Shown here: positions 15,642 to 23,911 of the stretch, in pieces | Position numbering within the stretch: the first letter of the stretch is position 1 | Layout: each line of letters starts with the position of its first letter | Assembly (NCBI GenBank): GCA_014193315.1 | Contig: BJHS01000021.1 | Coordinates: forward strand, 1-32,337 | DNA from: Verrucomicrobiota bacterium | GTDB lineage: Bacteria; Verrucomicrobiota; Verrucomicrobiia; Opitutales; UBA953 | DNA: 32,337 nucleotides | Reading direction: 5' to 3' | Program-made: the position numbers and the translations under genes | Notes under the pieces: generated by a model | Seen by the model: only the letters and a program-made list of their open reading frames with translations | Databases searched by the model: none | What the model was told of the DNA's origin: nothing

Positions 15642-15723
15642 GACGGTTTGATAGGCCCGCTGGGCTCGGGGGCAAGCCCGGGTGCTGGCTTGCGGGGAGG
15701 ACGGGGTGCTTTAGTCTCCAGGT

Positions 15724-16116
15724 ATGGGCTGGGCCGACCTTCGTAAGCATCTCCTCCTTTGGATCCTCGGGGTCGGCGGCGTCGTGGTTTCGGTGGCGGT
15801 CATCCTCATGCTGAAGGACCGCCTCGATGAACTGGGCCGTGTCAACGCCACGCAGGAAGTCTTGCAGCGCCTTGCCGCCGCCGTGCCGATGCGGAAGGGG
15901 GGCCTTGGCCCGACGGAGGAGGCTCGCCGTCGCGAGTTGCCGCGCATCGCCCTAGTGGCCGTCTCGCCGGAATACGTCCAGAATGGACGCATCTATGACG
16001 CTTGGAATCGGGAGTTGAAGGTGACCTTCGACCGGCTAGGCGGGGTCGAGTTACGCTCCGCTGGGCCCGATGGTCGGTTTGATACGGCCGATGACCTGGT
16101 GGCGGCGGCGCGTTGA
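15724..16116 (+). CDS. Single-span membrane protein with a GspG-like C-terminus
   Basis: The 130-residue product has one hydrophobic segment (about residues 9-30, LLLWILGVGGVVVSVAVILML), then a helical stretch (DRLDELGRVNATQEVLQRLAAA). It ends in YDAWNRELKVTF...VELRSAGPDGRFDTADDLVAA. That ending closely follows the C-terminal signature of type II secretion major pseudopilins, where DxWGxPxxY...YDLxSxGxDGxxGTxDDI holds a calcium site. The N-terminus, however, lacks a prepilin peptidase motif (no G/A-F-T-L-x-E). It may be a pseudopilin-derived membrane protein, or one that uses a normal membrane anchor. It is convergent with alaS, with only 3 bases between the two stop codons. No other secretion genes are near. 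Confidence 0.62.
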   Translation: MGWADLRKHLLLWILGVGGVVVSVAVILMLKDRLDELGRVNATQEVLQRLAAAVPMRKGGLGPTEEARRRELPRIALVAVSPEYVQNGRIYDAWNRELKVTFDRLGGVELRSAGPDGRFDTADDLVAAAR

Positions 16117-16119
16117 CGC

Positions 16120-18810
16120 TTAGCCGACCGCAGCGAGGGCTTCGGCGACCTTGGTGACATCGGTGCCGCCGCCCATCGCCGCGTCGGGCTTGCCGCCGCC
16201 TTTGCCGCCCAGTTTGCCGCAAGCGTCGGTGACGATCTTGCCCGCGGCCTTGCCGGCCTTGATGGCATCGGCCCCGCAGTTGGCCACGAGGGAGACCTTG
16301 TCGCCGAAGATGGCGGCGAGGACGACGACGGCGGTCGGCCCGACTTTACCGGCCACCTTGGCGCCGAGGTCACGGAGGTCGTTGGGCGTCTCGGCGCTGA
16401 CCTGGGCGATGACGTACTTGAGGCCCGCCCGCTCGTTCGCCTTGGCGGCGAGGGTATCGGCGAGTTGGGAGGATTCGCGGTCGCGGTAGACCTTGAGCTT
16501 CTTCTCGACGGCGGCGGACTGCTCCATCACCTGTTCAAGGCGCTTGAGGAGGTCGGCGACCGGGGTGTTGGTCGCGGCGGCGAGCGACTTCAGTAGCTCG
16601 GCGTCGGCGCGGGCGCGTTCGTAGCCGGCGAGGCCGGCGACGGCCTCGATACGGCGGACCCCGGCGGCGATGGCGTTCTCGCCGACGATGCGGAAGAGAC
16701 CGATCTCACCGGTGTGGCGGACGTGCGTGCCGGCGCAGAGTTCCATCGACCAGCCGTTGAGCGCGGCGGACTGGCCGCCGACCTGCACGACGCGCACGGC
16801 GTCGCCATACTTGTCGCCGAAGAACTGCATGATGTCGGGCCGGCCCTTGACGGAGGCGTAGGCGACCTCGCTCCAAGTCACGGCGTCGTTGGCCAGGATG
16901 CGCTCGTTGACGAGCTTCTCGATGTCGGCCAGCTGACCCGGCGTGAGCGCCTGGCCGTTGAAGTCAAAGGTCAGCTTCGTCGGGTCGACCGCGGAGCCCT
17001 TCTGGGAAGCCTCCTTGGAGACGACCTCATGGAGCGCCCAGTGCAGGAGGTGCGTGACCGTGTGGTGGCGCTGGATGGCGTCACGGCGGGCTTGGTCGAC
17101 CGCGATCTCGATCGTCGCACCGGCCTCCGGGGCGTCTTCGCCGTCGAGGAAGTGCAGCCAGGTCTGGCCGGATTTCTGGGTGTCGGTGACGCGCCACTGG
17201 CGCCCGCCGAGGGTGATGACCGCGGAGTCGCCGACTTGGCCGCCCATCTCGGCGTAGCAGGGGGACTGGTCGAGGATGACCGCGGTCCGATCCTTGATCT
17301 TGGCGACCTGCGCGACCTTGGCCTGGGTGGCGAGAGCCTCGTAGCCGACGAACGCCGTCGGGTGGTCGGAGCCGATGTCCGAAAGGGTGATGACTTCCTT
17401 CTTCTGCGCGGCCCGGGCGCGCTGGCGTTGTGCTTCCATCAGTTGCTCGAAGCCCGCGCCGTCGACCGTCAGGCCGCGTTCGCGGGCCATCAGCTGGGTG
17501 AGGTCAAGCGGGAAGCCCTGCTCGTCATAGAGGCGGAAAGCGATGGCCCCGGAAATGACGCCGCCGGCCTTGAGCTTGCCGGCCTCGTCTTCGAAGAGCG
17601 CGATGCCCTTGTCGAGGGTGCGGTTGAAGGATTCTTCCTCGATGCGGATCACGTCGGCGACCACCGAGCGGCGGGTGCGGATCTCCGGGAAGACGTCGCC
17701 CATCGTGTCGGCGAGGACGCCGACCAGCTGATGGAAGAAGCCGTTCTTCAGGCCGAGCGTGCGGCCGTAGCGGACGGCGCGGCGCAGGATGCGGCGGAGG
17801 ACGTAGTTACGGTCGGAATTGCCGGGCTGGATCCCGTCGGCGATCGCGAAGGAGAGCGTACGGATGTGGTCGGCGATGACGCGGAAAGCCACGTCGTCCT
17901 TCTCCTGCGGCGTGTCGCCGATCGAGCCGGCGGCAGGCAGGGTGGAGCCGTATTTCTTGCCGGAGAGCTCCTCGAGGCGCCGGAAGAGCGGGGTGAAGAC
18001 ATCGCTCTCGTAGTTGGAGATCACGCCGGAGAAGTCCTTGAAGTTCTTGGTGCATTGCATGATGCCGGCGACGCGCTCGAAGCCCATGCCCGTGTCGACG
18101 TGGCGGGCCGGAAGCGGGCTGAAGGTGCCGTCCGGGTTGGCGTTGAACTGGATGAAGACCAGGTTCCAGATTTCCATGCAGCGGGCGTCGCTGCCGTTGA
18201 CCAGCGCGCCCTTCGTGTCGCCTTCGGGCGTGAGGTCGACGTGGAGCTCGGTGCAAGGACCGCAGGGGCCGGTCTCACCCATCATCCAGAAGTTGTCTTT
18301 CTTGTTCCCGTTCACGATGTGGACCGCCGGATCGAGGCCGGCGGCCCGGAACTTCTCCGCCCAGACGTCCCAGGCTTCCTGGTCAAACGCGGACGGGTCG
18401 CCCTTGGACGGGTCGGGCTTATAGACGGTGGCGTAGAGGCGGTGCTTCGGGAACCTCCAGACCTCGGTGATGAGCTCCCAGGCGAAGTCGATCGCCTCGC
18501 GCTTGAAGTAGTCGCCAAAGGACCAGTTCCCCAGCATCTCGAAGAACGTGTGGTGGTAAGTGTCGAGGCCGACATCCTCGAGGTCGTTGTGCTTACCGCC
18601 CGCGCGGATGCACTTCTGGGTATCGGCGGCGCGGCCGGGGGTGTACGGGCACTTCGTCTGACCGAGGAAGATCGGGACGAACTGGTTCATCCCGGCGTTG
18701 GTGAAGAGCAGGTTGGGCGAGTCCGGCATCAAGCTCGACGACTGGACGATCGAGTGCTGCTTCGACTTGAAGAAATCGAGGAAGGATTGGCGGACTTGGG
18801 CGGAGGTCAT
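16120..18810 (-). CDS. alaS: Alanyl-tRNA synthetase
   Basis: AlaRS charges tRNA-Ala and clears mischarged Ser- and Gly-tRNA. At 896 residues it has the expected length and domains. The class II core begins VRQSFLDFFKSKQHSIVQSSSL in two parts, with FTNAGMNQFVPIFLG, then HTFFEMLGNWSFGDYFK and GETGPCGPCTELH. The tRNA-recognition region includes VLRRILRRAVRYGRTLG. The editing domain has HHTVTHLLHWAL (about residues 580-592) and ELCAGTHV (about 687-694), which supply the zinc-binding His and Cys residues, so proofreading should be intact. A C-terminal coiled coil and a Gly-rich C-Ala domain (KLGGKGGGKPDAAMGGG) follow. The ATG at 18810 gives the usual MTSAQVRQSFLDFF start. The leader is C/T-rich without a Shine-Dalgarno. 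The word CCCTAGCCCTAGC lies about 84 bases upstream. Confidence 0.97.
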   Translation of the reverse strand: MTSAQVRQSFLDFFKSKQHSIVQSSSLMPDSPNLLFTNAGMNQFVPIFLGQTKCPYTPGRAADTQKCIRAGGKHNDLEDVGLDTYHHTFFEMLGNWSFGDYFKREAIDFAWELITEVWRFPKHRLYATVYKPDPSKGDPSAFDQEAWDVWAEKFRAAGLDPAVHIVNGNKKDNFWMMGETGPCGPCTELHVDLTPEGDTKGALVNGSDARCMEIWNLVFIQFNANPDGTFSPLPARHVDTGMGFERVAGIMQCTKNFKDFSGVISNYESDVFTPLFRRLEELSGKKYGSTLPAAGSIGDTPQEKDDVAFRVIADHIRTLSFAIADGIQPGNSDRNYVLRRILRRAVRYGRTLGLKNGFFHQLVGVLADTMGDVFPEIRTRRSVVADVIRIEEESFNRTLDKGIALFEDEAGKLKAGGVISGAIAFRLYDEQGFPLDLTQLMARERGLTVDGAGFEQLMEAQRQRARAAQKKEVITLSDIGSDHPTAFVGYEALATQAKVAQVAKIKDRTAVILDQSPCYAEMGGQVGDSAVITLGGRQWRVTDTQKSGQTWLHFLDGEDAPEAGATIEIAVDQARRDAIQRHHTVTHLLHWALHEVVSKEASQKGSAVDPTKLTFDFNGQALTPGQLADIEKLVNERILANDAVTWSEVAYASVKGRPDIMQFFGDKYGDAVRVVQVGGQSAALNGWSMELCAGTHVRHTGEIGLFRIVGENAIAAGVRRIEAVAGLAGYERARADAELLKSLAAATNTPVADLLKRLEQVMEQSAAVEKKLKVYRDRESSQLADTLAAKANERAGLKYVIAQVSAETPNDLRDLGAKVAGKVGPTAVVVLAAIFGDKVSLVANCGADAIKAGKAAGKIVTDACGKLGGKGGGKPDAAMGGGTDVTKVAEALAAVG

Positions 18811-18893
18811 GGACGGTAAAGCGGAGAGGAAAGGGTCGTTTTAACCCCCCAGAGGGGGAAAAGGGAAGGGGAAACGAGGGCGAGCCCTCCCGG

Positions 18894-18906
18894 GCTAGGG
18901 CTAGGG
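18894..18906 (-). repeat. Intergenic word CCCTAGCCCTAGC upstream of alaS
   Basis: This is the third exact copy of the 13-base word, read on the minus strand upstream of alaS. The rest of the 236-base spacer (18811-19046) holds related words (GGGTTGGGGCTGGTTGG at 18911-18927 and CCCAAGCCCAAGTCCAAGCCC near 19020), which could pair with each other. A C6/G5 stem sits at about 18845-18857. No gene is seen in the spacer. Confidence 0.6.
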
Positions 18907-19046
18907 ACTGGGTTGGGGCTGGTTGGATTCAATCCTGCACGGTGACGATGGGTTGAGGTAACGGTGGTCGCTCGTCGCGAAGACCTGAGTCGCCCAAACT
19001 CAAAGGTGACACCTGTTCAGCCCAAGCCCAAGTCCAAGCCCTGCTT

Positions 19047-19799
19047 TTATTTCTTCTTCGCCAGGATCCAGCTTTCGAGCTCGGGCTCCGTGTAGGCCTT
19101 GCCCCAGGATTGGTGTCCGACGCCGGGGTAGATGGTGAACTTGGCGACGGCGCCGGCCTGCTTGGCCGCGTCGATCATCGCCTGACCGGCGGTGAGTTTC
19201 ACCGCGGTGTCGGCGTCGCCGTGGAAGCCCCAGATAGGCATGCCTTTGAGGCTCGTGGCCGTCTCCGGCTTGCCGCCGCCGCAGACGGGGATGAGCGCGG
19301 CGAAGCGCTCCGGGTGTTCGGCGCCCCACTTCCAGGTGCCGTAGCCGCCCATGCTCAGGCCAGTCAGGATGACGCGCTTCTTGTCGATGCGGTAGTCGGT
19401 GAGCGTCTGGTCGAGCAGTTTATCCAGCGCCCCGGTATTCCAGCCGCTACCGAGCGGGCATTGCGGCGCGATCATCACGTAGGGGGTGGCGCCGCGCTGC
19501 TCCAAGGTCTGCGTCAGCCCGGTCTTGCGGACGAGCTGCACATCGGCGCCGCGTTCCCCGGAGCCGTGAAGGAAGACCACGAGCGGCCAGAACTTCGCCT
19601 TGTCCTGATCGTAGTCAGCCGGAAGGTAGACGAGGTAATCGAGGCCTTCCTTGTCGCCCTTATCGCCGAGGCGTTTGACTGTCGGCGGGAGCTTCGTGGC
19701 GGGTGCCACGAAGGCTATGGCCTTGCCTTTGGTGGGGGTGTCGGCGGCTAAGAGGGAGGGGAGGCAGGCGAGAATCCCGAGCAGGGCGAGGCGGCACAT
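19047..19799 (-). CDS. Exported alpha/beta-hydrolase (esterase, PHB-depolymerase/dienelactone-hydrolase-like)
   Basis: The 250-residue product has a signal peptide (LALLGILACLPSLLAA, likely cut near residue 19) and a full alpha/beta-hydrolase core. These are FLHGSGERG (oxyanion region), the nucleophile elbow G147-L-S149-M-G-G, the acid block FHGDADTAV (Asp197) and the catalytic His229 in YPGVGHQSW. The sequence DKLLDQTLTDYRIDKKRVILTG, shown here in one family block of typical spacing, is characteristic of secreted 'predicted peptidase'/feruloyl-type esterases of the phospholipase/carboxylesterase group. A Cys at position 13 lies within the hydrophobic core, but the context does not make a convincing lipobox. 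The substrate is unknown; carbohydrate esters would fit the neighbouring sulfatase and GDSL hydrolase. The enzyme appears catalytically complete. Confidence 0.85.
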   Translation of the reverse strand: MCRLALLGILACLPSLLAADTPTKGKAIAFVAPATKLPPTVKRLGDKGDKEGLDYLVYLPADYDQDKAKFWPLVVFLHGSGERGADVQLVRKTGLTQTLEQRGATPYVMIAPQCPLGSGWNTGALDKLLDQTLTDYRIDKKRVILTGLSMGGYGTWKWGAEHPERFAALIPVCGGGKPETATSLKGMPIWGFHGDADTAVKLTAGQAMIDAAKQAGAVAKFTIYPGVGHQSWGKAYTEPELESWILAKKK

Positions 19800-19849
19800 G
19801 GGAAGTTCCTAGCCCGACCGCCGAAGGGGTGCAAGCGTCCGCTGGCGGG

Positions 19850-20302
19850 CTAGGCGTCGCGGTGGACGATGATCCGGCCGTGCAGGCGGAGCAGGGAGCG
19901 GGCGGCGTTGGCATACCAGACGGAGATCCGGTCGACCAACTCATCGCCGTGCCGCGAGACCACGGTCGCCTGCAAACTGATCCGGGCCGCCCCCAGGGAT
20001 TCGGCGCGGGCGTCGTCGATCGTCTGCTGGAAGTGGATCGGCTGTTCGAGTTCCTTGGCGAGGGTCGCCTGTTCGGTAAGGAAGTAGGCGATGGCGCCCA
20101 TCTCCGACAGGCCGTCCAGCGTCAGGCTAGCATGCCCCTCGCCGGGGACGTCGCCTTCGCGCGGTTGATAGAAGAGGCCGAGGCGGGCGGTCGAGCCCTT
20201 GGCGCGTAAAGTCGCGTTGAAGTCGTCCTTGGCGACGAGCTTCAGGTCCGGGTGCGATTCCTTCAGGTTGTCCGCGACGGCCTTCCAGAGGGCAGGTCTC
20301 AT
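19850..20302 (-). CDS. Hypothetical protein (150 aa)
   Basis: I do not recognise this family. The 150-residue product has no signal peptide or membrane segment and is probably cytoplasmic. It starts MRPALWKAVADNLKESHPDLKL (given here as two helices, ALWKAVADNLKE then HPDLKLVAKDDF). It continues with strands around TARLGLFYQPREGD and HASLTLDGLSE, a helix AIAYFLTEQATLAKELE, and ends in strands ISLQATVVSRHGDEL and LLRLHGRIIVHRDA. A longer frame starting at 20377 is possible, but its extra 25 residues are low-complexity Ser/Pro/Arg and run into the terminator of the next gene, so ATG at 20302 is preferred. It lies 50 bases upstream of the esterase gene on the same strand and may be co-transcribed with it. 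The hairpin at 20376-20408 isolates it from the PVC gene. Confidence 0.6.
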   Translation of the reverse strand: MRPALWKAVADNLKESHPDLKLVAKDDFNATLRAKGSTARLGLFYQPREGDVPGEGHASLTLDGLSEMGAIAYFLTEQATLAKELEQPIHFQQTIDDARAESLGAARISLQATVVSRHGDELVDRISVWYANAARSLLRLHGRIIVHRDA

Positions 20303-20375
20303 GGAGTCAGGGTGGTCAAGCGGTGGCGGGGTGGCAAGTCGGACGGCACGTTGTGAAGAACTCGCCGACGGCGGC

Positions 20376-20408
20376 ACAAAAAAGGGCGCGCCGGCAAGGC
20401 GCGCCCTT
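20376..20408 (-). terminator. Rho-independent terminator of the PVC cytochrome gene
   Basis: AAGGGCGCGCC (20382-20392) and GGCGCGCCCTT (20398-20408) form a perfect 11-base stem with a 5-base loop. Read on the minus strand, the stem is followed by a run of six T. It sits 23 bases after the stop of the gene at 20432-23668, making a textbook intrinsic terminator. Confidence 0.92.
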
Positions 20409-20431
20409 CGCAGGGCCGGGGAGGGCGGCGC

Positions 20432-23400
20432 TTACTTGCCAGGCTGGAGCGGGTGCTCCTTCAGGATTTCCTCGGGCGTGTACATCGCGGTACGCGCCTT
20501 GTTGGCGTCGCGGACCTTCTTGACCTGCGCGGCGGTAACCGGGGACAGGTTATTGCCCCAAGACTGGCGGACGTAGGTCAGCACGGCGGCGATTTCCTCG
20601 TCCTTGAGCATCTGGCCGAGCGGCGTCATCGCGGCCTGGCCGGCGGTGACGTCGCCGTATTGCTTGCCGTCGAACGTCATCTTGCCGTACATGCCGTTGA
20701 GCACGAGCTTGATGGCGCGGTCGGGTTCGCCCTGGATCCAGGGGTTATTGGGGTAGCCGGTCATGCGGGCCAGGGACGGGTAGCTGCCGAAGGTCGGCTT
20801 GGACTTGTCGGGGAAGCTGTCGATTCCCTTGCCATCGGCCTGGTGGCAGGTGACGCAGAGCGCCTCGCGGTGGTAGACTTCCTTGCCGAGGTCGTAGAGC
20901 TTCTTGTCGGCCTTGGAGAGCTTTTTGTCCGACGGGCCGTACTCGATGTCCTTGGGCTTCTGGAGCGCCTTGGGGTCGACCACGCCCTTGCCTTCCGGCA
21001 GGGAGCCGAGCTGCTTCATGGTCTCGCGTAAGCAGTACGAGATGTACTGGTCCTTGGAGTCCTTGAGCGTCATCGCGGCGGCGATTGCCTTGGCGGTGTC
21101 GGCGCCGTTGAAGAAGCTCAAGGCGCGGATGGCCTCGAGTTGGACGCGCGGGGCCTCGTCCTTGGTGCCGGCGACGACGAGGTCGATGGCGTTCGGGATG
21201 CGGTCGCGCTGGTAGCAGACGACGCGGATGGCCTGGGCCCGGGCATTGTATTCCGGCGACTTCAGGAGGGCCTTGATCAGGTCGAGGTTGACGACGTCGT
21301 GCCACTGGTGGACCCAGAGGGCCTCGAGGAGGTGGTGGGCGTCGGCCTGCTTGGAGGCGTCGAACTGCTTGGCCCACTTCTGCGTGGCGGCGATTACCTC
21401 GGCGGAGTCATGCTTGTGGAGTTCGACCTTGGCGCGCTGGCGGACGTTGTCCTCGTGTTCCTTGAGGAGTTCCAGGAGCGCCTCGATCGGCTCGCCGTCG
21501 ACCTTCTTGGGGGTCAGCAACGGGCGGGACGGGAAGGTGATGCGGTAGAGGCGGCCGTGGGCGTGGTCGCGGTTCGGGTCACGCAGGTGGTGCTGCAGGT
21601 GACCGATGAGCATCTGGGACCAGTCCATCACGTAGAGCGAGCCATCGGGGGCGACGGCGACGCCGGACGGGCGGAAGTTGCCAGCCTTGGTGTTATCGGT
21701 CTTGACCAGGCCAGGCTCGACCGTTTCACCGCGGATGCCGGAGGCATCCTTGGTCTTCTCGGAACCCGGGCTGAGCTTGGCGCGGAAGATCCCTTGGTAG
21801 GTGATCACGTTCGTGTTCAGGAACATGCCTTGCCAGTCCTCGGGGAAGTGGCGGCTGCTGAGGATCGCGGTGCCCGGGCAGGGGCGCGAGGGGCGGCTCC
21901 ACATCTGCGGGTAGCCCGAATGGCTGCCGCTGTCGAGGTGACCGGAGAAGCCGGGGCCGAAGTAGTTGGCGTTGCCGGTGGCGTCCGTGATGATGTCGTT
22001 GCCCCAGTAGTCGAAGACGCGACCGTGCGGGTTGGCGAAACCATAGGGGACATAACGGGAGAACTTGCTGGTCGGGGGTTCGAAGCGGTAGATCGCGCCG
22101 TTCGTGTTGCGGACCGGCCCGTTGAAGGTCTCGACCTGGGTGCGGTGGAAGACGCCGTCGGAGAAGTACATCGCGCCACCCGGTTCATAGCAGATGGAGT
22201 TGGTCTCATGGTGGGAGTCGGCCGCGTCCATGCCGGTCAGGATCTTTTCCTTCCAGTCAGCCTTCTCCATCTTCCCGGAAGTGTCGCGGGCGAACCAGAT
22301 GTCGGGGGACTGGATGAGGATCACGCCGTCCTTGTAGAACTGGAAGCCGGTCGGGCAGTTGAGGCCGTCGAGGAACACGTGCGACCGGGCGACCTTGCCG
22401 GTCTTCGGGTCGAGGTCGAGGACGAGGAGCTTGTCGAAGTTCTTGGTGGTCGGGTTGGTCTCGGGGTAGTTGGGCCAGACGGCCAGCCAGAGGCGACCCT
22501 TGGTGTCGAAGTTCATCTGCACCGGGTTGATGAGTTCGGGGACGGTCGTCTCGTCCGCGATGAACTCGATCTTGCAGCCTTCCGGCAGGGTCAGGTGCTT
22601 GAGCTGTTCCTCCCCGGAAAGGTAGGGGACCGGTTCCTTGCGGTTCGGCGGGACGGAGAGGTCGGGGAGGAGGTTGGCGTCATCCGGCGCGAGATCCTTG
22701 CCCTGGGCGGCGGCCCAGATGGTCTTGTCACGGTTGGCGGTCTTGATGTCGCGGTTGGCGAGTTCGCGCCCGATGACGGTGGCGTTGTCGATGCCCTCGT
22801 ACTTGATGCGGGAGCGCTGGCCGTAGATGTTGAATTGGTCGACCGTGCGGTAGCGGTGGTGCCACTCGGTGCTCTTGTCCTTGACGGCCGCGAGGACCTT
22901 GGCGTCCACGGGCGGGGCGGTTTTGCCGAAGAGGCCTTGGAACTGGAGCGCGGCCACGGCCTTGTCGCCCGCGTCGTTCAGGTGGATCCCGTTGATCGTG
23001 AGGCGGGTCGCCGAGGCGGCGAAGAGCTGGGCGGACGGGTGGAAGAGGTCGACGAACTGCACGGCGTTGGCCTTGGCGACCTCGGCCATCGCGGCGGTGT
23101 AGAGCGCCAGGTTCTTGTTGTTGCGGGCGGCCACGGCGGCGTCGAAGAGCGGCGACTTCATGTCCTCATGGGCGAGGGGGGAGAACAGGACCACGCGGGT
23201 CTTGCCCTTGCCGTAGTCGGCCGCGAGGTGCTTCTTGAGGAAGCCGTCGAGGTTCTTCTTGAAGTCTTCGAGCCCTTCGGCGCCGCGGAAGGATTCGTTG
23301 AAGCCCCAATAAGCGAAGAGCACGTTGGCGTGGAAGTGCGCGCCGGCATGGTAGGTGACGGTGGTGTTGCCGGACTTGGTGGTCAGGTCGCCCGGCTTCA

Positions 23401-23668
23401 GGTCGAGGAAGTACTCGAGCGTGGGCACCTCGTCGGAGCGGTGCCGGGTGTTGATTTCATCGCCGGAGAAGCCGAGGTTGCGCACGACCAGTTCGGTGCC
23501 CGGGTTGGCCTGATGGATCAGGGCCTCCAGGTAGCCGTAGTGTTGTTGACGGTCAGCCAAGCCGCTGCCGACATAGGCGATGTTATCGCCCTTCTGCAGT
23601 TGGAGGGTCTGGGCCGGCAGGACCGCGGAGAGGGTCGAGGCCAGTAAGAGGGTGAGCAGCTTTCGCAT
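20432..23668 (-). CDS. PVC-type multidomain exported protein: SGNH-like + beta-propeller + HEAT + cytochrome c
   Basis: This 1078-residue exported protein is a PVC-group multidomain type. After a signal peptide (MRKLLTLLLASTLSAVLPAQ) comes an SGNH-hydrolase-like domain (about 25-250). It has NLGFSGDEI, FAYWGFNES and the His block GIHLNDAGD (His229), but the GDSL nucleophile site reads V33-G-S-G-L37. Next, at about 360-720, is the membrane-bound-dehydrogenase/sorbosone-type propeller (FDTKGRLWLAVWPNYPE, FADGVFHR-like blades, SGVAVAPDGSLYVMDWSQ). HEAT-like helices follow (about 760-900). A C-terminal cytochrome c has CVTCH (938-942), with a candidate Met ligand near 1014. Heme attachment implies a periplasmic location and c-type cytochrome maturation. 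ATG at 23668 is chosen because it begins the signal peptide; the longer frame to 23803 is low-complexity leader. Substrate unknown; oxidation of a sugar or alcohol with electrons passed to the heme is the usual suggestion. Confidence 0.9.
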   Translation of the reverse strand: MRKLLTLLLASTLSAVLPAQTLQLQKGDNIAYVGSGLADRQQHYGYLEALIHQANPGTELVVRNLGFSGDEINTRHRSDEVPTLEYFLDLKPGDLTTKSGNTTVTYHAGAHFHANVLFAYWGFNESFRGAEGLEDFKKNLDGFLKKHLAADYGKGKTRVVLFSPLAHEDMKSPLFDAAVAARNNKNLALYTAAMAEVAKANAVQFVDLFHPSAQLFAASATRLTINGIHLNDAGDKAVAALQFQGLFGKTAPPVDAKVLAAVKDKSTEWHHRYRTVDQFNIYGQRSRIKYEGIDNATVIGRELANRDIKTANRDKTIWAAAQGKDLAPDDANLLPDLSVPPNRKEPVPYLSGEEQLKHLTLPEGCKIEFIADETTVPELINPVQMNFDTKGRLWLAVWPNYPETNPTTKNFDKLLVLDLDPKTGKVARSHVFLDGLNCPTGFQFYKDGVILIQSPDIWFARDTSGKMEKADWKEKILTGMDAADSHHETNSICYEPGGAMYFSDGVFHRTQVETFNGPVRNTNGAIYRFEPPTSKFSRYVPYGFANPHGRVFDYWGNDIITDATGNANYFGPGFSGHLDSGSHSGYPQMWSRPSRPCPGTAILSSRHFPEDWQGMFLNTNVITYQGIFRAKLSPGSEKTKDASGIRGETVEPGLVKTDNTKAGNFRPSGVAVAPDGSLYVMDWSQMLIGHLQHHLRDPNRDHAHGRLYRITFPSRPLLTPKKVDGEPIEALLELLKEHEDNVRQRAKVELHKHDSAEVIAATQKWAKQFDASKQADAHHLLEALWVHQWHDVVNLDLIKALLKSPEYNARAQAIRVVCYQRDRIPNAIDLVVAGTKDEAPRVQLEAIRALSFFNGADTAKAIAAAMTLKDSKDQYISYCLRETMKQLGSLPEGKGVVDPKALQKPKDIEYGPSDKKLSKADKKLYDLGKEVYHREALCVTCHQADGKGIDSFPDKSKPTFGSYPSLARMTGYPNNPWIQGEPDRAIKLVLNGMYGKMTFDGKQYGDVTAGQAAMTPLGQMLKDEEIAAVLTYVRQSWGNNLSPVTAAQVKKVRDANKARTAMYTPEEILKEHPLQPGK

Positions 23669-23790
23669 GGTTAGGTTTGGGTAGAAGTAAGGGGAGGTCC
23701 AAGCCGGGGGTGGCTTGGTCGGGACGGGGAGGGGTGAACCTGTCGCTCTTTCAACACCCTGCCAAGGGGAATGTTCCTCAGCCGGATGGC

Positions 23791-23815
23791 ATTTGACCGC
23801 CAAAGTCGGTCAAAT
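23791..23815. promoter_or_regulatory. Perfect dyad ATTTGACCG-N7-CGGTCAAAT, candidate operator
   Basis: ATTTGACCG (23791-23799) and CGGTCAAAT (23807-23815) are exact reverse complements around a 7-base spacer. The dyad is 123-147 bases upstream of the PVC cytochrome gene start, in an otherwise GC-rich spacer between it and the GDSL hydrolase gene. Size and symmetry suit a dimeric regulator, but no regulator gene is in the window. Confidence 0.45.
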
Positions 23816-23911
23816 ATGGCGCCACGGTCAGCGGCTGGCGGAGGACTGGGGCCTCGGTATCCAGAAGGGGGTGCCTTTAGCCGCCCCTGAGCCTCCGAGC
23901 GTCTTCCATCC

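Noticed and set aside
16714-18819. 701-codon open frame on the plus strand opposite alaS, and similar long frames opposite the PVC gene (21140-23647), ABC-F (12021-13928) and lepA (2643-3848)
   Set aside because: They are antisense shadows produced by high GC in the third codon position. Their translations are low-complexity, Val/Asp/Gly/Arg-rich and match no family, while the opposite strand encodes clear proteins.
23669-23803. Longer N-terminus for the PVC cytochrome protein starting at 23803
   Set aside because: The extra 45 residues are Pro-rich spacer translation, they would bury the signal peptide, and they overlap the dyad at 23791-23815.
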